64,000 nt of DNA from Pseudomonadota bacterium. GTDB taxonomy: Bacteria > Pseudomonadota > Gammaproteobacteria > Burkholderiales > Burkholderiaceae_E. Of the stretch, positions 49,842 through 59,455 are shown piece after piece. The position numbers were made by a program, and so were the translations under genes. Location: NCBI GenBank assembly GCA_029779435.1, contig JAKPAM010000076.1:1-64000 (forward strand), written 5' to 3'. The notes beneath the pieces were generated by a model. It made no database searches. It was not told the DNA's origin and saw only the letters and a program-made list of their open reading frames with translations. Every line of letters starts with the position of its first letter. Positions within the stretch are counted from its first letter, which is position 1.

Positions 49842-50927
49842 CTAACCGCTGACGACGAACACGTGTCCGCGCGCCGGATCGACGCGCCCGCCGAGCAGCG
49901 ATTCGTACAGCCGCGCCAGCGCTTCGACGCCCGCGTGCTGGTCGATGCGCAGCCAGCCTGCGCACGCGTCGACGAACCGGTTCCACGCCGGCGTCAGCGA
50001 GTCGCGCAGGACGTCGACGTCGATGCCGTCGAGCAGCGCGCGCCATTGCGCGAGGCCGAAGCCGCTGACACGCCCATCACCGGCCCCGGGACCATCCGGG
50101 GCGTCGGCGGTGCCGAAGATGCGGCAGGCCAGGCGGATCGCGTCGCCGAAATGCCGCTGCATCGCCGCGTGGACCTGGATGTCTCCGGCGAAATCGACGA
50201 AGACCGTCGGCACGTGGGCGGACATCGCGGTCAGCCGCGCATAGTCGACCACTTCGTCATAGTCGCCCAGCCCCTGCACGAAACGCCGGTGCCCGGTCGA
50301 CGTCAGCCCGACGAGGCGACAGTCCGCACGGATTTCGTGGCGCAGCACGTAGGCCAGCGCGACGGCCGTCTTGCTCGACGCGCCGCTGAGCACGATCTGC
50401 CGCGCGTCGCAGTATCCCAGCGCAGCCAGGTGGCGCGCGAAAACGAACGCCGATGTGAACATCGGCTGCATCAGCATCTGCTGGTCCTCGAACGCGACCC
50501 GATACGACGCGTCGGCCCGGGTGCGCCGATACGTGTTGTAGAACGCGGGCAACGCGCGCCGGTGGCCGGCGACGTCGACGAACTGCCGCTCGTTCGACAG
50601 GCCGGGCTGCACCAGCAGCCAGTTGGTCATCGGCAGGCAACCGAACAGTCGCTCGCCGACCGGCGCGTCCGGATGCGTCGACGCCGCGACCTGCGCATAG
50701 CCCCAGACCGGCAGGCGCGCCCACGGCGAGGGTGCCGGAAACAGCCGCCACAGCGGCAGCACGGGGCCGAGCCGGCCATAGACGATGCTCTGCGAACTCA
50801 GCGCGAAGCGTTCGATGCGCAGCAGCGCCTGGCCCGGCGCCAGCTCGGTGGGCCGGCGCGGCGCGAGCACGCGGTGCAGCGACAGGTCGTTTCGGTGAAC
50901 CTGGAAGTCGAACGAGGCTTCCGGCAT
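49842..50927 (-). CDS. DUF2855 family protein
   Basis: A 361-residue protein resembling the DUF2855 family, distantly MDR-like: the segment ARQIVLSGASSKTAVALAY reads like a dinucleotide-binding strand-loop-helix, while the N-terminal region (RIERFALSSQSIVYGRLG, PVWGYAQVAAS) looks like a divergent GroES-like domain. The start at 50927 is set by GAGGAGA a few bases upstream; longer frames have no support. Reaction unknown. It is encoded on the same strand and upstream of the quinone oxidoreductase gene, 70 bases away. Confidence 0.78.
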   Translation of the reverse strand: MPEASFDFQVHRNDLSLHRVLAPRRPTELAPGQALLRIERFALSSQSIVYGRLGPVLPLWRLFPAPSPWARLPVWGYAQVAASTHPDAPVGERLFGCLPMTNWLLVQPGLSNERQFVDVAGHRRALPAFYNTYRRTRADASYRVAFEDQQMLMQPMFTSAFVFARHLAALGYCDARQIVLSGASSKTAVALAYVLRHEIRADCRLVGLTSTGHRRFVQGLGDYDEVVDYARLTAMSAHVPTVFVDFAGDIQVHAAMQRHFGDAIRLACRIFGTADAPDGPGAGDGRVSGFGLAQWRALLDGIDVDVLRDSLTPAWNRFVDACAGWLRIDQHAGVEALARLYESLLGGRVDPARGHVFVVSG

Positions 50928-50982
50928 CAGTGTCTCCTCGGCGAGGCGATCGGGGCGCCATGTCCGGATAGTACGCTCGGCG

Positions 50983-52362
50983 TCAAATCGTCCCTCGCGG
51001 CACGGCCTCCCCTTCGATCGTCTCATCGACGTGCGGCAGCAGCATCCACAGCGCGACGCCCCGCGCCGCCATGAACGCGGTGAACGCCGCCCACAGGCCA
51101 TGGTTGCCGAACAGCCCCTGCAATCCCAGCGCCAGCACGATGAAGCCGGCCAAGCACACGGCCATCGCCATCATCAGCTCGCGCGTTCGCATCGCGCCGA
51201 TGAACACGCCGTCGAGCTGGAAGCCGACCGCCGAGGCCAACGGCAGGATCACCGCCCACGGCAGGTACGCGAGCGCGAGCGCGACGACGTGGGGCTGGTT
51301 GGTCAGCAGGCGCACGATCGTCGGCCCGGCGAACGCATAGACGAGACAAAAGCCGAGCGCCCCGACCACCGACCAGCCCATCGTCGTGCGGATCGCCCAG
51401 CGCAGCGCGTCGCGATGGCGTGCGCCGACGGCCGCGCCGACCAGCGTCTCGGCAGCGTGCGCGAAGCCATCGAGCGCGTAGGACATGAAGGTCTGGAAGT
51501 TCAGCAGCACGGCGTTGGCCGCCAGCACCGCATCGCCCTGGCGCGCGCCGGCCCGCGTGAACCACGCGAACGCGGCCAGCAGGCACATCGTGCGCACGAA
51601 CAGGTCGCCGTTCATCGCCATCAGCCGCCGCAGCGCGCGCCGATCGACGATGTCGCGCCGCCAGTCGACCGGCGGCAGCGAGCGCAGCCGGCGCATCCGG
51701 AGCCAGGCCGCGCCCGCCGCGAAGCCGACGACGTCGGCGATCGCCGTGGCCAGGCCGATGCCCGGCACGCCCATTTGAAGGCCATGCACGAAGACGAGAA
51801 CCAGCGCGATGTTGACGACGTTGATCAGGACCTGCAACGCGAGGCCGATGCGCACCTGCTGCACGCCCAGCAGGTAACCGAGCAGCACGAAGTTGCCCAG
51901 CGCCAGCGGCGCCGACCACAGCCGCGCGAATGCATACTCGCGCGCAAGCTGCTGGACGGCCTCGCTGCCGCCGAGCAGTTGCAACGCCCCCGCGATCAGC
52001 GGCTCGCGCAACACCAGCAGCACGACGCCGATCACCAGCGCGATCGCCAGCCCGCGCAACAGGCTCGCGCGCAGGCCCAGGCCATCGCCCGCGCCGTGCG
52101 CTTGCGCGGTCAGCGCGGTCGTGCCCATGCGCAGGAAACCGAATCCCCAGAATACGAAGTTGAATACCAGGCCGCCGAGCGCGACCGCGCCCAGCGCCGC
52201 CGGCTGATCGAGGTGGCCGGCGATCGCGGTGTCGACCGCCGACAGGATCGGCACCGTCAGATTGGCGAGGACGATCGGCCAGGCCAGCCGCAGCACGCGC
52301 CAATGCCACGAGGGTTCGCGCCGCGACAGGACCAGCGAGGTGTTCTTCTTGTTGTTCTGCAT
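50983..52362 (-). CDS. MATE family efflux transporter (DinF type)
   Basis: A 459-residue membrane protein with twelve hydrophobic segments, of the MATE/DinF group, exporting cationic or other small compounds by cation antiport. Typical parts: PIVLANLTVPILSAVDTAIA, GHLDQPAALGAVALGGLVF near residue 50, and the mirrored second half (MNGDLFVRTMCLLAAFAWFT). Its ATG lies across a 136-base divergent gap from the MFS gene, which contains a 21-bp inverted repeat and a TATAAG on this strand (52378-52373). Substrate unknown. Confidence 0.88.
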   Translation of the reverse strand: MQNNKKNTSLVLSRREPSWHWRVLRLAWPIVLANLTVPILSAVDTAIAGHLDQPAALGAVALGGLVFNFVFWGFGFLRMGTTALTAQAHGAGDGLGLRASLLRGLAIALVIGVVLLVLREPLIAGALQLLGGSEAVQQLAREYAFARLWSAPLALGNFVLLGYLLGVQQVRIGLALQVLINVVNIALVLVFVHGLQMGVPGIGLATAIADVVGFAAGAAWLRMRRLRSLPPVDWRRDIVDRRALRRLMAMNGDLFVRTMCLLAAFAWFTRAGARQGDAVLAANAVLLNFQTFMSYALDGFAHAAETLVGAAVGARHRDALRWAIRTTMGWSVVGALGFCLVYAFAGPTIVRLLTNQPHVVALALAYLPWAVILPLASAVGFQLDGVFIGAMRTRELMMAMAVCLAGFIVLALGLQGLFGNHGLWAAFTAFMAARGVALWMLLPHVDETIEGEAVPRGTI

Positions 52363-52441
52363 GATGGCCGACCTTATACCGCACTCTCACGCCCGTTCCG
52401 GCTTTCGTCTATGCTGCTCGTCCAATCCGTGGAATTCCCAG

Positions 52442-52494
52442 GGTCTGTTGCCATATGAATCGGCGCGGGCTCGATTCATATGGCAACAGACCCA
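52442..52494. repeat. Perfect 21-bp inverted repeat with 11-base centre
   Basis: The left arm (52442-52462, starting GGGTCTGTTGCC) and the right arm (52474-52494, ending GGCAACAGACCC) are exact reverse complements, with GGCGCGGGCTC between. It ends four bases before the MFS ATG, so in RNA it would form a long hairpin that hides the ribosome site. It lacks a U-tract. It may be a mobile palindromic repeat, an operator, or a translational switch. Confidence 0.85.
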
Positions 52495-52498
52495 AGCG

Positions 52499-53776
52499 AT
52501 GCGTAACGCTCCGACAACGACGCCCGACAAGACCGCGTGGGGCCTGGTGATCGCCGCGGCGGCCATCATGATGATCACGATGGGGGTGCGCCAGACGACG
52601 GGCCTGTTCGTGTCGCCGCTGAACACCGCCACCGGGCTGGGCATCGTCGCGATCAGCTTCGCGCTGGCGATCGGCCAGTTCGTCTGGGGCGCCGCGCAGC
52701 CGCTGTTCGGCGCGCTCGGCGACAAGTACGGCGCGTTCAAGGTACTGCTCGTCGGCGGCCTGCTGCTGTCGGCCGGCACCGCGCTGACGCCGCTCGCGCA
52801 CAGTGAGGGGATGCTGATCGGCACGCTCGGCGTGCTGTCGGCGGCGGGCGCCGCGGCCGGCAGCTTCGCGCTGCTGGTCGGCGTGGTCTCGCAGCGGATC
52901 GCGCCGGAGAAGCGATCGGTCGCCGCCGGCATCATCAATGCCGGCGGATCGTTCGGACAATTCATCTTCGCGCCGTTCGTCCAACTGTTGATCGGCGCCA
53001 CCGGCTGGGTCGCCGCGATGCTCGTGCTGGCCGCCACGTCGCTGTTGACGATCCCGCTGGCGTTCGCGCTGCGCCCGCCCTCGGCATCGAAGGGCGCGGC
53101 CGACGCCGCCGCGCCGGGCGACAAGACGGGCGGCCCGGCGCCGGCCGCCGCGGCCGACACGATGACGCTGGGCCGGCAGCTTCGCATCGCGATGGCCAAC
53201 CGCGATTACCTGCTGCTGCACGCGGGCTTCTTCACGTGCGGCTTCCACATCGCGTTCCTGGTCACCCACCTGCCCGGCGAAGTCCAGCTGTGCGGGCTGC
53301 CGGCCAGCGTCGCGTCGGTGTCGCTCGCGCTGATCGGCCTGTTCAACATCGCCGGCAGCCTGACGATCGGCTGGCTCGGCCAACATTACCGGATGAAGTG
53401 GCTGCTGGCGTTGATGTATGGCAGCCGTGCGGTGGCGATCGCCGTCTACCTGGTCGCGCCCAAGACGCCGGAGACGTTCTATGCGTTCGCGGCGGTGCTC
53501 GGCTTCACATGGCTGGCCACGGTGCCACCGACGGCCGGGCTGGTCGGCAAGCTGTTCGGAGCGCGCTACCTGGCGACACTGTTCGGCATGACGCTGCTGT
53601 CGCACCAGGTGGGCGGATTCCTGGGGGCCTGGCTAGGCGGGCGCGTGTTGGCCAGCGATGGCAACTTCATGTGGATGTGGTATGCCGACATCGTACTGGC
53701 GACGGCGGCCGCGCTGCTGAACCTGCCGATCCGCGAGGCGCGGCTGCCCACCCGTGCGGCGACCGCCGCGGCGTGA
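52499..53776 (+). CDS. MFS transporter (OFA/NarK-like group)
   Basis: A 425-residue twelve-helix major facilitator protein. It starts MRNAPTTTPDKTAWGLVIAA; the signature loop GALGDKYGAFKVLLVGG between helices 2 and 3 and the second-half loop WLGQHYRMKWLLALMYGSRA are both present. A long in-frame extension upstream runs antisense through the MATE gene and is not real. The start lies right after a 21-bp inverted repeat, so translation may be structurally controlled. Probably carries a carboxylate or other small solute; not assigned. Confidence 0.86.
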   Translation: MRNAPTTTPDKTAWGLVIAAAAIMMITMGVRQTTGLFVSPLNTATGLGIVAISFALAIGQFVWGAAQPLFGALGDKYGAFKVLLVGGLLLSAGTALTPLAHSEGMLIGTLGVLSAAGAAAGSFALLVGVVSQRIAPEKRSVAAGIINAGGSFGQFIFAPFVQLLIGATGWVAAMLVLAATSLLTIPLAFALRPPSASKGAADAAAPGDKTGGPAPAAAADTMTLGRQLRIAMANRDYLLLHAGFFTCGFHIAFLVTHLPGEVQLCGLPASVASVSLALIGLFNIAGSLTIGWLGQHYRMKWLLALMYGSRAVAIAVYLVAPKTPETFYAFAAVLGFTWLATVPPTAGLVGKLFGARYLATLFGMTLLSHQVGGFLGAWLGGRVLASDGNFMWMWYADIVLATAAALLNLPIREARLPTRAATAAA

Positions 53777-53908
53777 GTCGGTTGGCGCCCGTTAACGCTA
53801 AGATCGATCCCGCGTGATCCCGCGGTATTGATCGCGTCGACGCGATGTCGCCGGCCGGATTCCGCCGTTCTTGTCCCTTACAGGGGCCGGCCCGCGCCGG
53901 CATCGACG

Positions 53909-55501
53909 ATGGTTGAACGCGAGCTGAAATTCGACGTCCCCGACGAACGCCGCGATGCGATCCAGGCCGAGCTCTCGGCGTTGCCGGCCTCGCAACGCCA
54001 ACGGCTGGTCTCGGTCTACGTCGACACGGCCGATCGCAGCCTGGCGCGGCACCAGGTGGCATTGCGACTGCGCCACGACGGCGGCCACTGGGAACAGACG
54101 CTCAAGGCCGTCGGCGACACGCCGGTCGAGCGCCACGAGGACAACGTCGCGCGGCCAGGCGACTGGCCGGCGGACGGGCCGCCGATCGATCCATCGCTGC
54201 ATGCCGGCACGCCGGCATTCGACCGCCTGCGGGAAGCGTTGGCCGACAGCGCCGATCCGACGCTCGGGGCGGTGTTCATCAGCGACTTCGTGCGCCTGCG
54301 CGCCGACCTGCTGCTGGACGATGCGCGCATCGAGGTCGCGTTCGACCAAGGTCTGCTGCGCGCCGAACGGCGGGACGCGTCGTCGGACGCGGACGATACG
54401 GCGAAGCTGGCCGGCGCGCCGACGCTGCCGATCCAGGAGCTGGAGCTGGAACTCAAGTCCGGCCCGTCGCGCGCCTTGATCACCGCCGCCACGCAATGGG
54501 CCGACCGGCATGCGCTGTGGATCGACACGATTTCCAAGGCCGCCCGGGGCGAACGCCTCGCGCAAGGCCGGGTCGGCGCGGTGGCCACGCCCGGCCGCAT
54601 CGCCGCGTTCGGCGGCGGCAAGCCCCCGGATGGCCGTACGCTGCTGCGCCGCTGGACCGCCGTATGCCTCGAGCAGGTACTCGGCAACGCCAGCCAGCTC
54701 TCGGCCGGCGAAGGCCCGCCGGATGCCGAAGTCGTCCATCAGCTCCGCGTCGGGCTGCGCCGGTTGCGGTCGGTATGGCGCGAACTGGGCCGCTGCGCGG
54801 ACGAGCCCATCGACTGGCAGCCGGCGGTACGCGAATCGTTCGATGCGCTCGGCCGCGTGCGCGACCGCGACGCGGCCGTCGCACGCTTCGCCGATGCGAT
54901 CACGGCGGCGGGAGGCCGCACGCTCGACCCGAGCGGACATGGGCCCGACCCCGACCTGCGCGCGCTGATCCGGGCACGGCCTTTCCAGCATGCGATGCTG
55001 TCGCTGCTGGCGTTCGCGCTCGACGCCGACGGCAATGCCGATGACGGGAAGGCAGGCGGTGGAAAGACCGGTGGTGGAAAGACCGATCGCCCGCAAGACG
55101 ATCGCGACGGCATCGACCTGGTCGTGCAGCGCCTGCGCAAGCTGCATCGCGGGTTGCGCCAGGCCGCGCGCCGCTTCGACACGTTGACGGACGACGATCG
55201 CCATCGCGTGCGCAAGCGCGCCAAGCGGCTGCGCTACTTGATCGAGCTGGCGCGCCCGCTGCTGCCGACCGGCGATGCCGATGCCTACCTGAAGCGGCTG
55301 CGGCGCACGCAGCAGCGACTCGGCGATTACCAGGACCTATGCACGGCGATCGACGCCTATCGCGACGCCGTCCATGCCGGCCAGCACGATGCGTGGTTCG
55401 GCGTCGGCTGGCTGGAAGCGGGGCGCGCGCGCCATCTGGCACGCTGCCGCAAGGCACTGCGCCGCCTGGCGCGGACCCGGCCCCCGCTTTCCGCCCATTA
55501 G
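53909..55501 (+). CDS. CYTH-CHAD domain protein (inorganic triphosphatase type)
   Basis: A 530-residue cytosolic protein. The N-terminal CYTH domain opens with the ExExK motif (ERELK, residues 3-7) and has further basic strands (ALRLRHDGGHWEQTLK), typical of triphosphate-hydrolysing tunnel enzymes. The C-terminal CHAD domain has the histidine-rich helices VHQLRVGLRRLRSVWRELG and HRVRKRAKRLRYLIEL, which bind polyphosphate. Between the CHAD halves a Gly/Lys insert includes a 15-base tandem repeat. The ATG at 53909 is chosen because it puts the ExExK motif at the N-terminus. Confidence 0.88.
   Translation: MVERELKFDVPDERRDAIQAELSALPASQRQRLVSVYVDTADRSLARHQVALRLRHDGGHWEQTLKAVGDTPVERHEDNVARPGDWPADGPPIDPSLHAGTPAFDRLREALADSADPTLGAVFISDFVRLRADLLLDDARIEVAFDQGLLRAERRDASSDADDTAKLAGAPTLPIQELELELKSGPSRALITAATQWADRHALWIDTISKAARGERLAQGRVGAVATPGRIAAFGGGKPPDGRTLLRRWTAVCLEQVLGNASQLSAGEGPPDAEVVHQLRVGLRRLRSVWRELGRCADEPIDWQPAVRESFDALGRVRDRDAAVARFADAITAAGGRTLDPSGHGPDPDLRALIRARPFQHAMLSLLAFALDADGNADDGKAGGGKTGGGKTDRPQDDRDGIDLVVQRLRKLHRGLRQAARRFDTLTDDDRHRVRKRAKRLRYLIELARPLLPTGDADAYLKRLRRTQQRLGDYQDLCTAIDAYRDAVHAGQHDAWFGVGWLEAGRARHLARCRKALRRLARTRPPLSAH
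55058..55087 (+). repeat. 15-bp tandem repeat in CYTH-CHAD gene
   Basis: Two near-identical 15-base units (55058-55072 and 55073-55087), each containing GGTGGAAAGACCG, encode a Gly-Lys-Thr rich loop. Copy number could vary between strains without frameshift. Confidence 0.6.
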
Positions 55502-55520
55502 GGCCAGGGCGCGCCGATTC

Positions 55521-56777
55521 CTAGTGCGGCGCGATGATCCCCAGCTCGCGGTACACGGGGATGATCTGCCGCCGGATCTCCGGATACTGCCGCCAGTAGA
55601 CAAGCGCGGCCAGCAGCGTGCCGCCGCCGCAGCACGCCAGCGCCACCGGCGCCGTCACATGCGATGCGAACCAGCCGCCGAACAGCGCGCCCAGCGGGGC
55701 CATGCCCAGGAAGGACGCGACGTACAGCGACGCCACGCGGCCGCGCAGCGCATCCGGCACGATCGTCTGCAACACGATGTTCGTCGACGCGGCCGTCAGC
55801 ATCGTCCCCATGCCGACGGCGAACAGCAAGATCAGCGCGACCCAAAGCACGGACGTCGCCGAGAACGCGATAAGCCCCGCACCGGCCAGCGCCGCGCTCC
55901 AGGCGATCTGCTTGAACAGGCCCTTGGTGCCCGGCCGCCAGGCCAGCAGGATCATGCCCGTCATCGCGCCGCAGCCGGCCGCACCGGTCAGCAGGCCCAG
56001 CGTGTGCGCATCCCCATGGAACCGCTGGCTGGCGAACCATGGCATCAGCGACGAATACGGCTGCACCAGGAAACTCGTCGACGCCAGCATCAGCAGCGCC
56101 GCGCGGCTCGGCAGGAAGCCGTACGCATAGCGGGCGCCGGTGGCCAGCTGCCGGGCCCAATGAGTCGAGTCGCGCGGCTTGGGCGGCGGATCGACTCGCA
56201 GCAGGATCAGCGCGACGACCACCGATACCCTCAGCACGGCATTCAGCGCGAAACCGCTGACGACGCCGAAGCTGCCGATCACCGATCCGCCGAGCATCGG
56301 CCCGATGAACCGGGCGCCGTTCATCACGCTGCCGTTCAGCGCGATCGCATTGGCCAGGTCTTCGCGGCGATCGACCAGGTGCACGAGCAGCGACTGCCGG
56401 CCCGGCGCATCGCAGGCGTTGACCAGACCCATCACCAGGTTGCCGACGACCAGGTGCCACGGCTGGATCCAGCCGCCGGCGACCAACGTCAGCATCACCA
56501 GCGACTGCGTGAACGCCAGCGCGTTGGTCACGAACAGCACGCGCCGCACGTTCAGCCGATCGAGGAACACGCCGGCCACCGGCCCGATCAGCAGGAACGG
56601 GATCTGCAGCGCGAAGGCGGCCAACCCGAGCATCAGCGTCGAATGCGTCAGCTCGAACATCAGCCAGCTCGTGGCGATCAGCTGCAGCCAGCTGCCGATC
56701 TGCGACGTGCCCTGGCCGGCGATGAACAGCCGGAAATTGCGATGGGCGAACGCCCGCAGTCCATGAGGCAGCGTCAC
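55521..56777 (-). CDS. MFS transporter (EntS/DHA3-like)
   Basis: A 418-residue twelve-helix transporter, resembling the EntS/DHA3 group that exports siderophores or drugs: FRLFIAGQGTSQIGSWLQLI at the first helix, PVAGVFLDRLNVRRVLFV at the 2-3 loop. The GTG at 56777 is preferred: GAGG lies upstream, and it begins MTLPHGLRAFAHRNF just before the first helix. Longer frames run antisense through the MDR gene. It is encoded on the same strand as that gene. Confidence 0.82.
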   Translation of the reverse strand: MTLPHGLRAFAHRNFRLFIAGQGTSQIGSWLQLIATSWLMFELTHSTLMLGLAAFALQIPFLLIGPVAGVFLDRLNVRRVLFVTNALAFTQSLVMLTLVAGGWIQPWHLVVGNLVMGLVNACDAPGRQSLLVHLVDRREDLANAIALNGSVMNGARFIGPMLGGSVIGSFGVVSGFALNAVLRVSVVVALILLRVDPPPKPRDSTHWARQLATGARYAYGFLPSRAALLMLASTSFLVQPYSSLMPWFASQRFHGDAHTLGLLTGAAGCGAMTGMILLAWRPGTKGLFKQIAWSAALAGAGLIAFSATSVLWVALILLFAVGMGTMLTAASTNIVLQTIVPDALRGRVASLYVASFLGMAPLGALFGGWFASHVTAPVALACCGGGTLLAALVYWRQYPEIRRQIIPVYRELGIIAPH

Positions 56778-56847
56778 TTCCGGGTGCCTCGCTGCAGGTT
56801 CGAATAAGGCTTCACGCGGATCCGATCTCGATGTGAACGGGCCTTGC

Positions 56848-57840
56848 TTAGTGCAGCGGTCCGTTGGGCGCCACCAGCACCTTGCCGTGCTTGCCGGCGG
56901 TCTGCGCATGCACCAGCGCATCGCGGATCGATTCGATCGGGTAGACATCCGCCACCGGCGCCTGCCATTGTCCGGCCAGCATCTGCGCGGCCAGCCGCTC
57001 GTACAGCGCGCGCACTTCGGCGATCGGCCGGCGCGCCAGGTGCCGGCCCAGCATGAAGCCGGCCAGCGACACGCCGCGGTAAACGACGTCGGCCGTCGGC
57101 ATCAGCGGCGGCTCGCCCGACATCGATCCGTAGTTGCACACGGTTCCCTCGTCGATCAGGCAGGCGGCCAGCCGGGCGGTAGCGGCGCCGGACACCGCAT
57201 CGATACCGAGCCGGATCCGCGCGCCGCCGGTGGCCTGCGCGACGCGCTCGGCCAGCCCGTCGCCGTCGCGCACCACGGCGTCGGCACCCAATACGCCCAA
57301 CTCACCAATGACATCGTCGCGGCGCACGACGTTGACGGTGCGCAGCCCGCGCGATCGCGCGAACCCGATCAGCAGCCGGCCGACGGCGGAGTTGGCGGCG
57401 TTCTGGATCACCCAGTCGCCCGGCGATAGCGTGACGATGTCCTCGAGCAGCAGCAGCGCCGTCGGCGGATTGATCCGCAGCATCGCGGCCTGGCGCGGAT
57501 TCAGTTCGGGCGGAATGCGGATCACCGACTCGGCGCGCACGCAGCGCTGCTGCGCCCAGTTCTCGCGTTCCAGGTTGATGACCAGGTCGCCGACCGCCAC
57601 GTACCGGACGTCGCGGCCCACGGCGGTCACGCGGCCGACGCACTCGGCGCCCGGCGTCGCGGGCAGCGGCGGCTTGAGCCGGTAGGCGCCGCGGCAGAAC
57701 GACAGGTCTGCCGGGTTGATCGGGAAGGCGATCACATCGAAGACGACCTGATCGTTCTGCGGAGGCCCGGCATCCGGTGCTTCGACGCAGCGCGCTACAT
57801 CCTCGGGCACGCCATAGGCCTGCAATTCGATCCGTTTCAC
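56848..57840 (-). CDS. MDR reductase resembling trans-2-enoyl-CoA reductase (MECR type)
   Basis: A 330-residue medium-chain reductase. The N-terminal region INPADLSFCRGAYRLKPPLP carries the tyrosine-containing pattern typical of 2-enoyl thioester reductases, and the nucleotide-binding motif is NAANSAVGRLLIGFARSRG near residue 150. Zinc ligands are lacking. AGGAGA lies five bases before the GTG at 57840, which decides the start. It reads away from gor across a 158-base gap. Possible role in fatty-acid or acyl-CoA reduction; related quinone or aldehyde reductases cannot be excluded. Confidence 0.78.
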   Translation of the reverse strand: MKRIELQAYGVPEDVARCVEAPDAGPPQNDQVVFDVIAFPINPADLSFCRGAYRLKPPLPATPGAECVGRVTAVGRDVRYVAVGDLVINLERENWAQQRCVRAESVIRIPPELNPRQAAMLRINPPTALLLLEDIVTLSPGDWVIQNAANSAVGRLLIGFARSRGLRTVNVVRRDDVIGELGVLGADAVVRDGDGLAERVAQATGGARIRLGIDAVSGAATARLAACLIDEGTVCNYGSMSGEPPLMPTADVVYRGVSLAGFMLGRHLARRPIAEVRALYERLAAQMLAGQWQAPVADVYPIESIRDALVHAQTAGKHGKVLVAPNGPLH

Positions 57841-57998
57841 ATTGTCTCCTGCCCGCGGCGTGCGAGGCTCATGGATGGCTGCCAATCTACACGAATGCGC
57901 GCCACTCGGCAGCGCGCGCCGGCGGCGGCGCCAACCATGCGTAACATGACGGGTTGGCCGCGCGGCCGGTTCCTCGCGGCATCCTGCGGAGAAGCACG

Positions 57999-59366
57999 AT
58001 GACGTTCGATTTCGATCTGTATGTGGTGGGCGCCGGTTCCGGCGGCGTGCGGGCGGCGCGATTCGCGGCCGGCTTCGGCGCGCGGGTGGCCGTGGCCGAG
58101 AACCGGTACCTGGGCGGCACCTGCGTCAACGTCGGCTGCGTGCCGAAGAAGCTGCTCGTCTACGGCTCGCATTTTCACGAGGATTTCGCACGCGCCGAAG
58201 GCTTCGGCTGGACGATCGGCGAAACGCGCTTCGACTGGGCGACGCTGATCGGCAACAAGAACGCCGAGATCGAACGGCTCAACGGCATCTACCGCAACCT
58301 GCTCGTCAACAATGGCGTCACGATCCACAACGGCCATGCGCGCATCGTCGACCCGCACACGATCGAGGTCGACGGCCAGCGCCATACCGCGCGCCACGTC
58401 CTGATCGCGACCGGCACGTGGCCCAGGCTGCCGGACGTGCCCGGCGTCGAACATGCGATCTCGTCGAACGAAGCGTTCTTCCTGAAGACGCTGCCGGCCC
58501 GCGTGATCGTCGTCGGCGGCGGCTACATCGCGACCGAGTTCGCCGGTATCTTCAACGGTCTGGGATCGCGCACGACGCAGTTGTACCGCCGCGAGCTGTT
58601 CCTTCGCGGCTTCGACCAGGACGTGCGCGAACACCTGCGTGACCAGATGACGCAGGCAGGCGTCGCGCTGCGCTTCCACAGCGACATCGCCCGGATCGAC
58701 AAGCGCGCCGACGGCGGCCTGACGGCCACGCTGAATGACGGCGGCACGATCGACACCGATTGCGTGCTGTACGCCACCGGCCGGCGTGCGATGCTCGACG
58801 GCCTGGGCCTGGAGAACACCGGCGTGGCGCTGACCGACGACGGCTTCATCGCGGTCGACCGCGACTACCAGACCGCCGAGCCGTCGATCCTGGCGATCGG
58901 CGACGTGATCGGCGACCAGCACGGACGCATGCAGCTGACGCCGGTCGCCACGGCCGAAGGCATGGCCGTCGCGCGGCGCCTGTTCCAGCCCGGCGAGCAT
59001 GCACCGGTCGATTACCGTGACATCCCGACGGCGGTGTTCAGCCAGCCGTCGATCGGGACCGTCGGCATGACCGAGCAGCAGGCCCGCGACGCGGGACAGG
59101 CGATCACCGTCTTCACGACGCGCTTCAAGCCGATGAACCTGTCGATGACGAAGGTGCCGGGCCAGGTGCTGATGAAACTGATCGTCGACGCGCACAGCGA
59201 TCGCGTGCTGGGCTGCCACATGGTCGGGCCGGACGCCGGCGAGATCATCCAGGGCCTGGCCGTCGCGATGAAGGCCGGCGCCACCAAGCGCATGTTCGAT
59301 GAAACGATAGGCATCCATCCGACCGCGGCCGAAGAGTTCGTCACGATGCGCACGCCGCAGCCCTGA
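57999..59366 (+). CDS. gor: Glutathione-disulfide reductase
   Basis: A 455-residue FAD/NADPH flavoprotein that reduces GSSG to GSH. FAD motif [20 protein letters not shown] at residues 9-28, redox cysteines Cys42 and Cys47 in [18 protein letters not shown] motif [20 protein letters not shown] with a downstream arginine pair ([12 protein letters not shown]) that selects NADPH, and the C-terminal [11 protein letters not shown] with the catalytic His-Glu. GGAGA precedes the ATG at 57999 closely. Together with gshA, gst and chaC in this window it covers synthesis, use, recycling and breakdown of glutathione. Confidence 0.93.
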   Translation: MTFDFDLYVVGAGSGGVRAARFAAGFGARVAVAENRYLGGTCVNVGCVPKKLLVYGSHFHEDFARAEGFGWTIGETRFDWATLIGNKNAEIERLNGIYRNLLVNNGVTIHNGHARIVDPHTIEVDGQRHTARHVLIATGTWPRLPDVPGVEHAISSNEAFFLKTLPARVIVVGGGYIATEFAGIFNGLGSRTTQLYRRELFLRGFDQDVREHLRDQMTQAGVALRFHSDIARIDKRADGGLTATLNDGGTIDTDCVLYATGRRAMLDGLGLENTGVALTDDGFIAVDRDYQTAEPSILAIGDVIGDQHGRMQLTPVATAEGMAVARRLFQPGEHAPVDYRDIPTAVFSQPSIGTVGMTEQQARDAGQAITVFTTRFKPMNLSMTKVPGQVLMKLIVDAHSDRVLGCHMVGPDAGEIIQGLAVAMKAGATKRMFDETIGIHPTAAEEFVTMRTPQP

Positions 59367-59421
59367 GCGGCCAAGGCCCGTTCACGTCGGGATCGAACCC
59401 GCGCGCACGGGCCCGGTGGAC

Positions 59422-59427
59422 TAAAAT
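59422..59427 (+). promoter_or_regulatory. Possible -10 box for psd
   Basis: TAAAAT about 29 bases before the psd ATG at 59456, in the 89-base gap after gor. No clear -35. Confidence 0.3.
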
Positions 59428-59455
59428 CGCGGCTTTGCCGAACGACGGGCCGTCC

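Noticed and set aside
52229-52498. 90-codon in-frame extension upstream of the MFS gene
   Set aside because: It runs antisense through the MATE gene and across the inverted repeat; it shows no family resemblance.
55374-56807. 477-codon plus-strand open frame opposite the EntS-like transporter
   Set aside because: His/Arg/Gln-rich shadow composition, no start context, and the opposite strand encodes a clear twelve-helix transporter.
59376-59412. GATCGAAC-like segment that on the minus strand resembles a tRNA T-loop
   Set aside because: The T-stem does not pair beyond three bases, and no anticodon or acceptor stem can be drawn.
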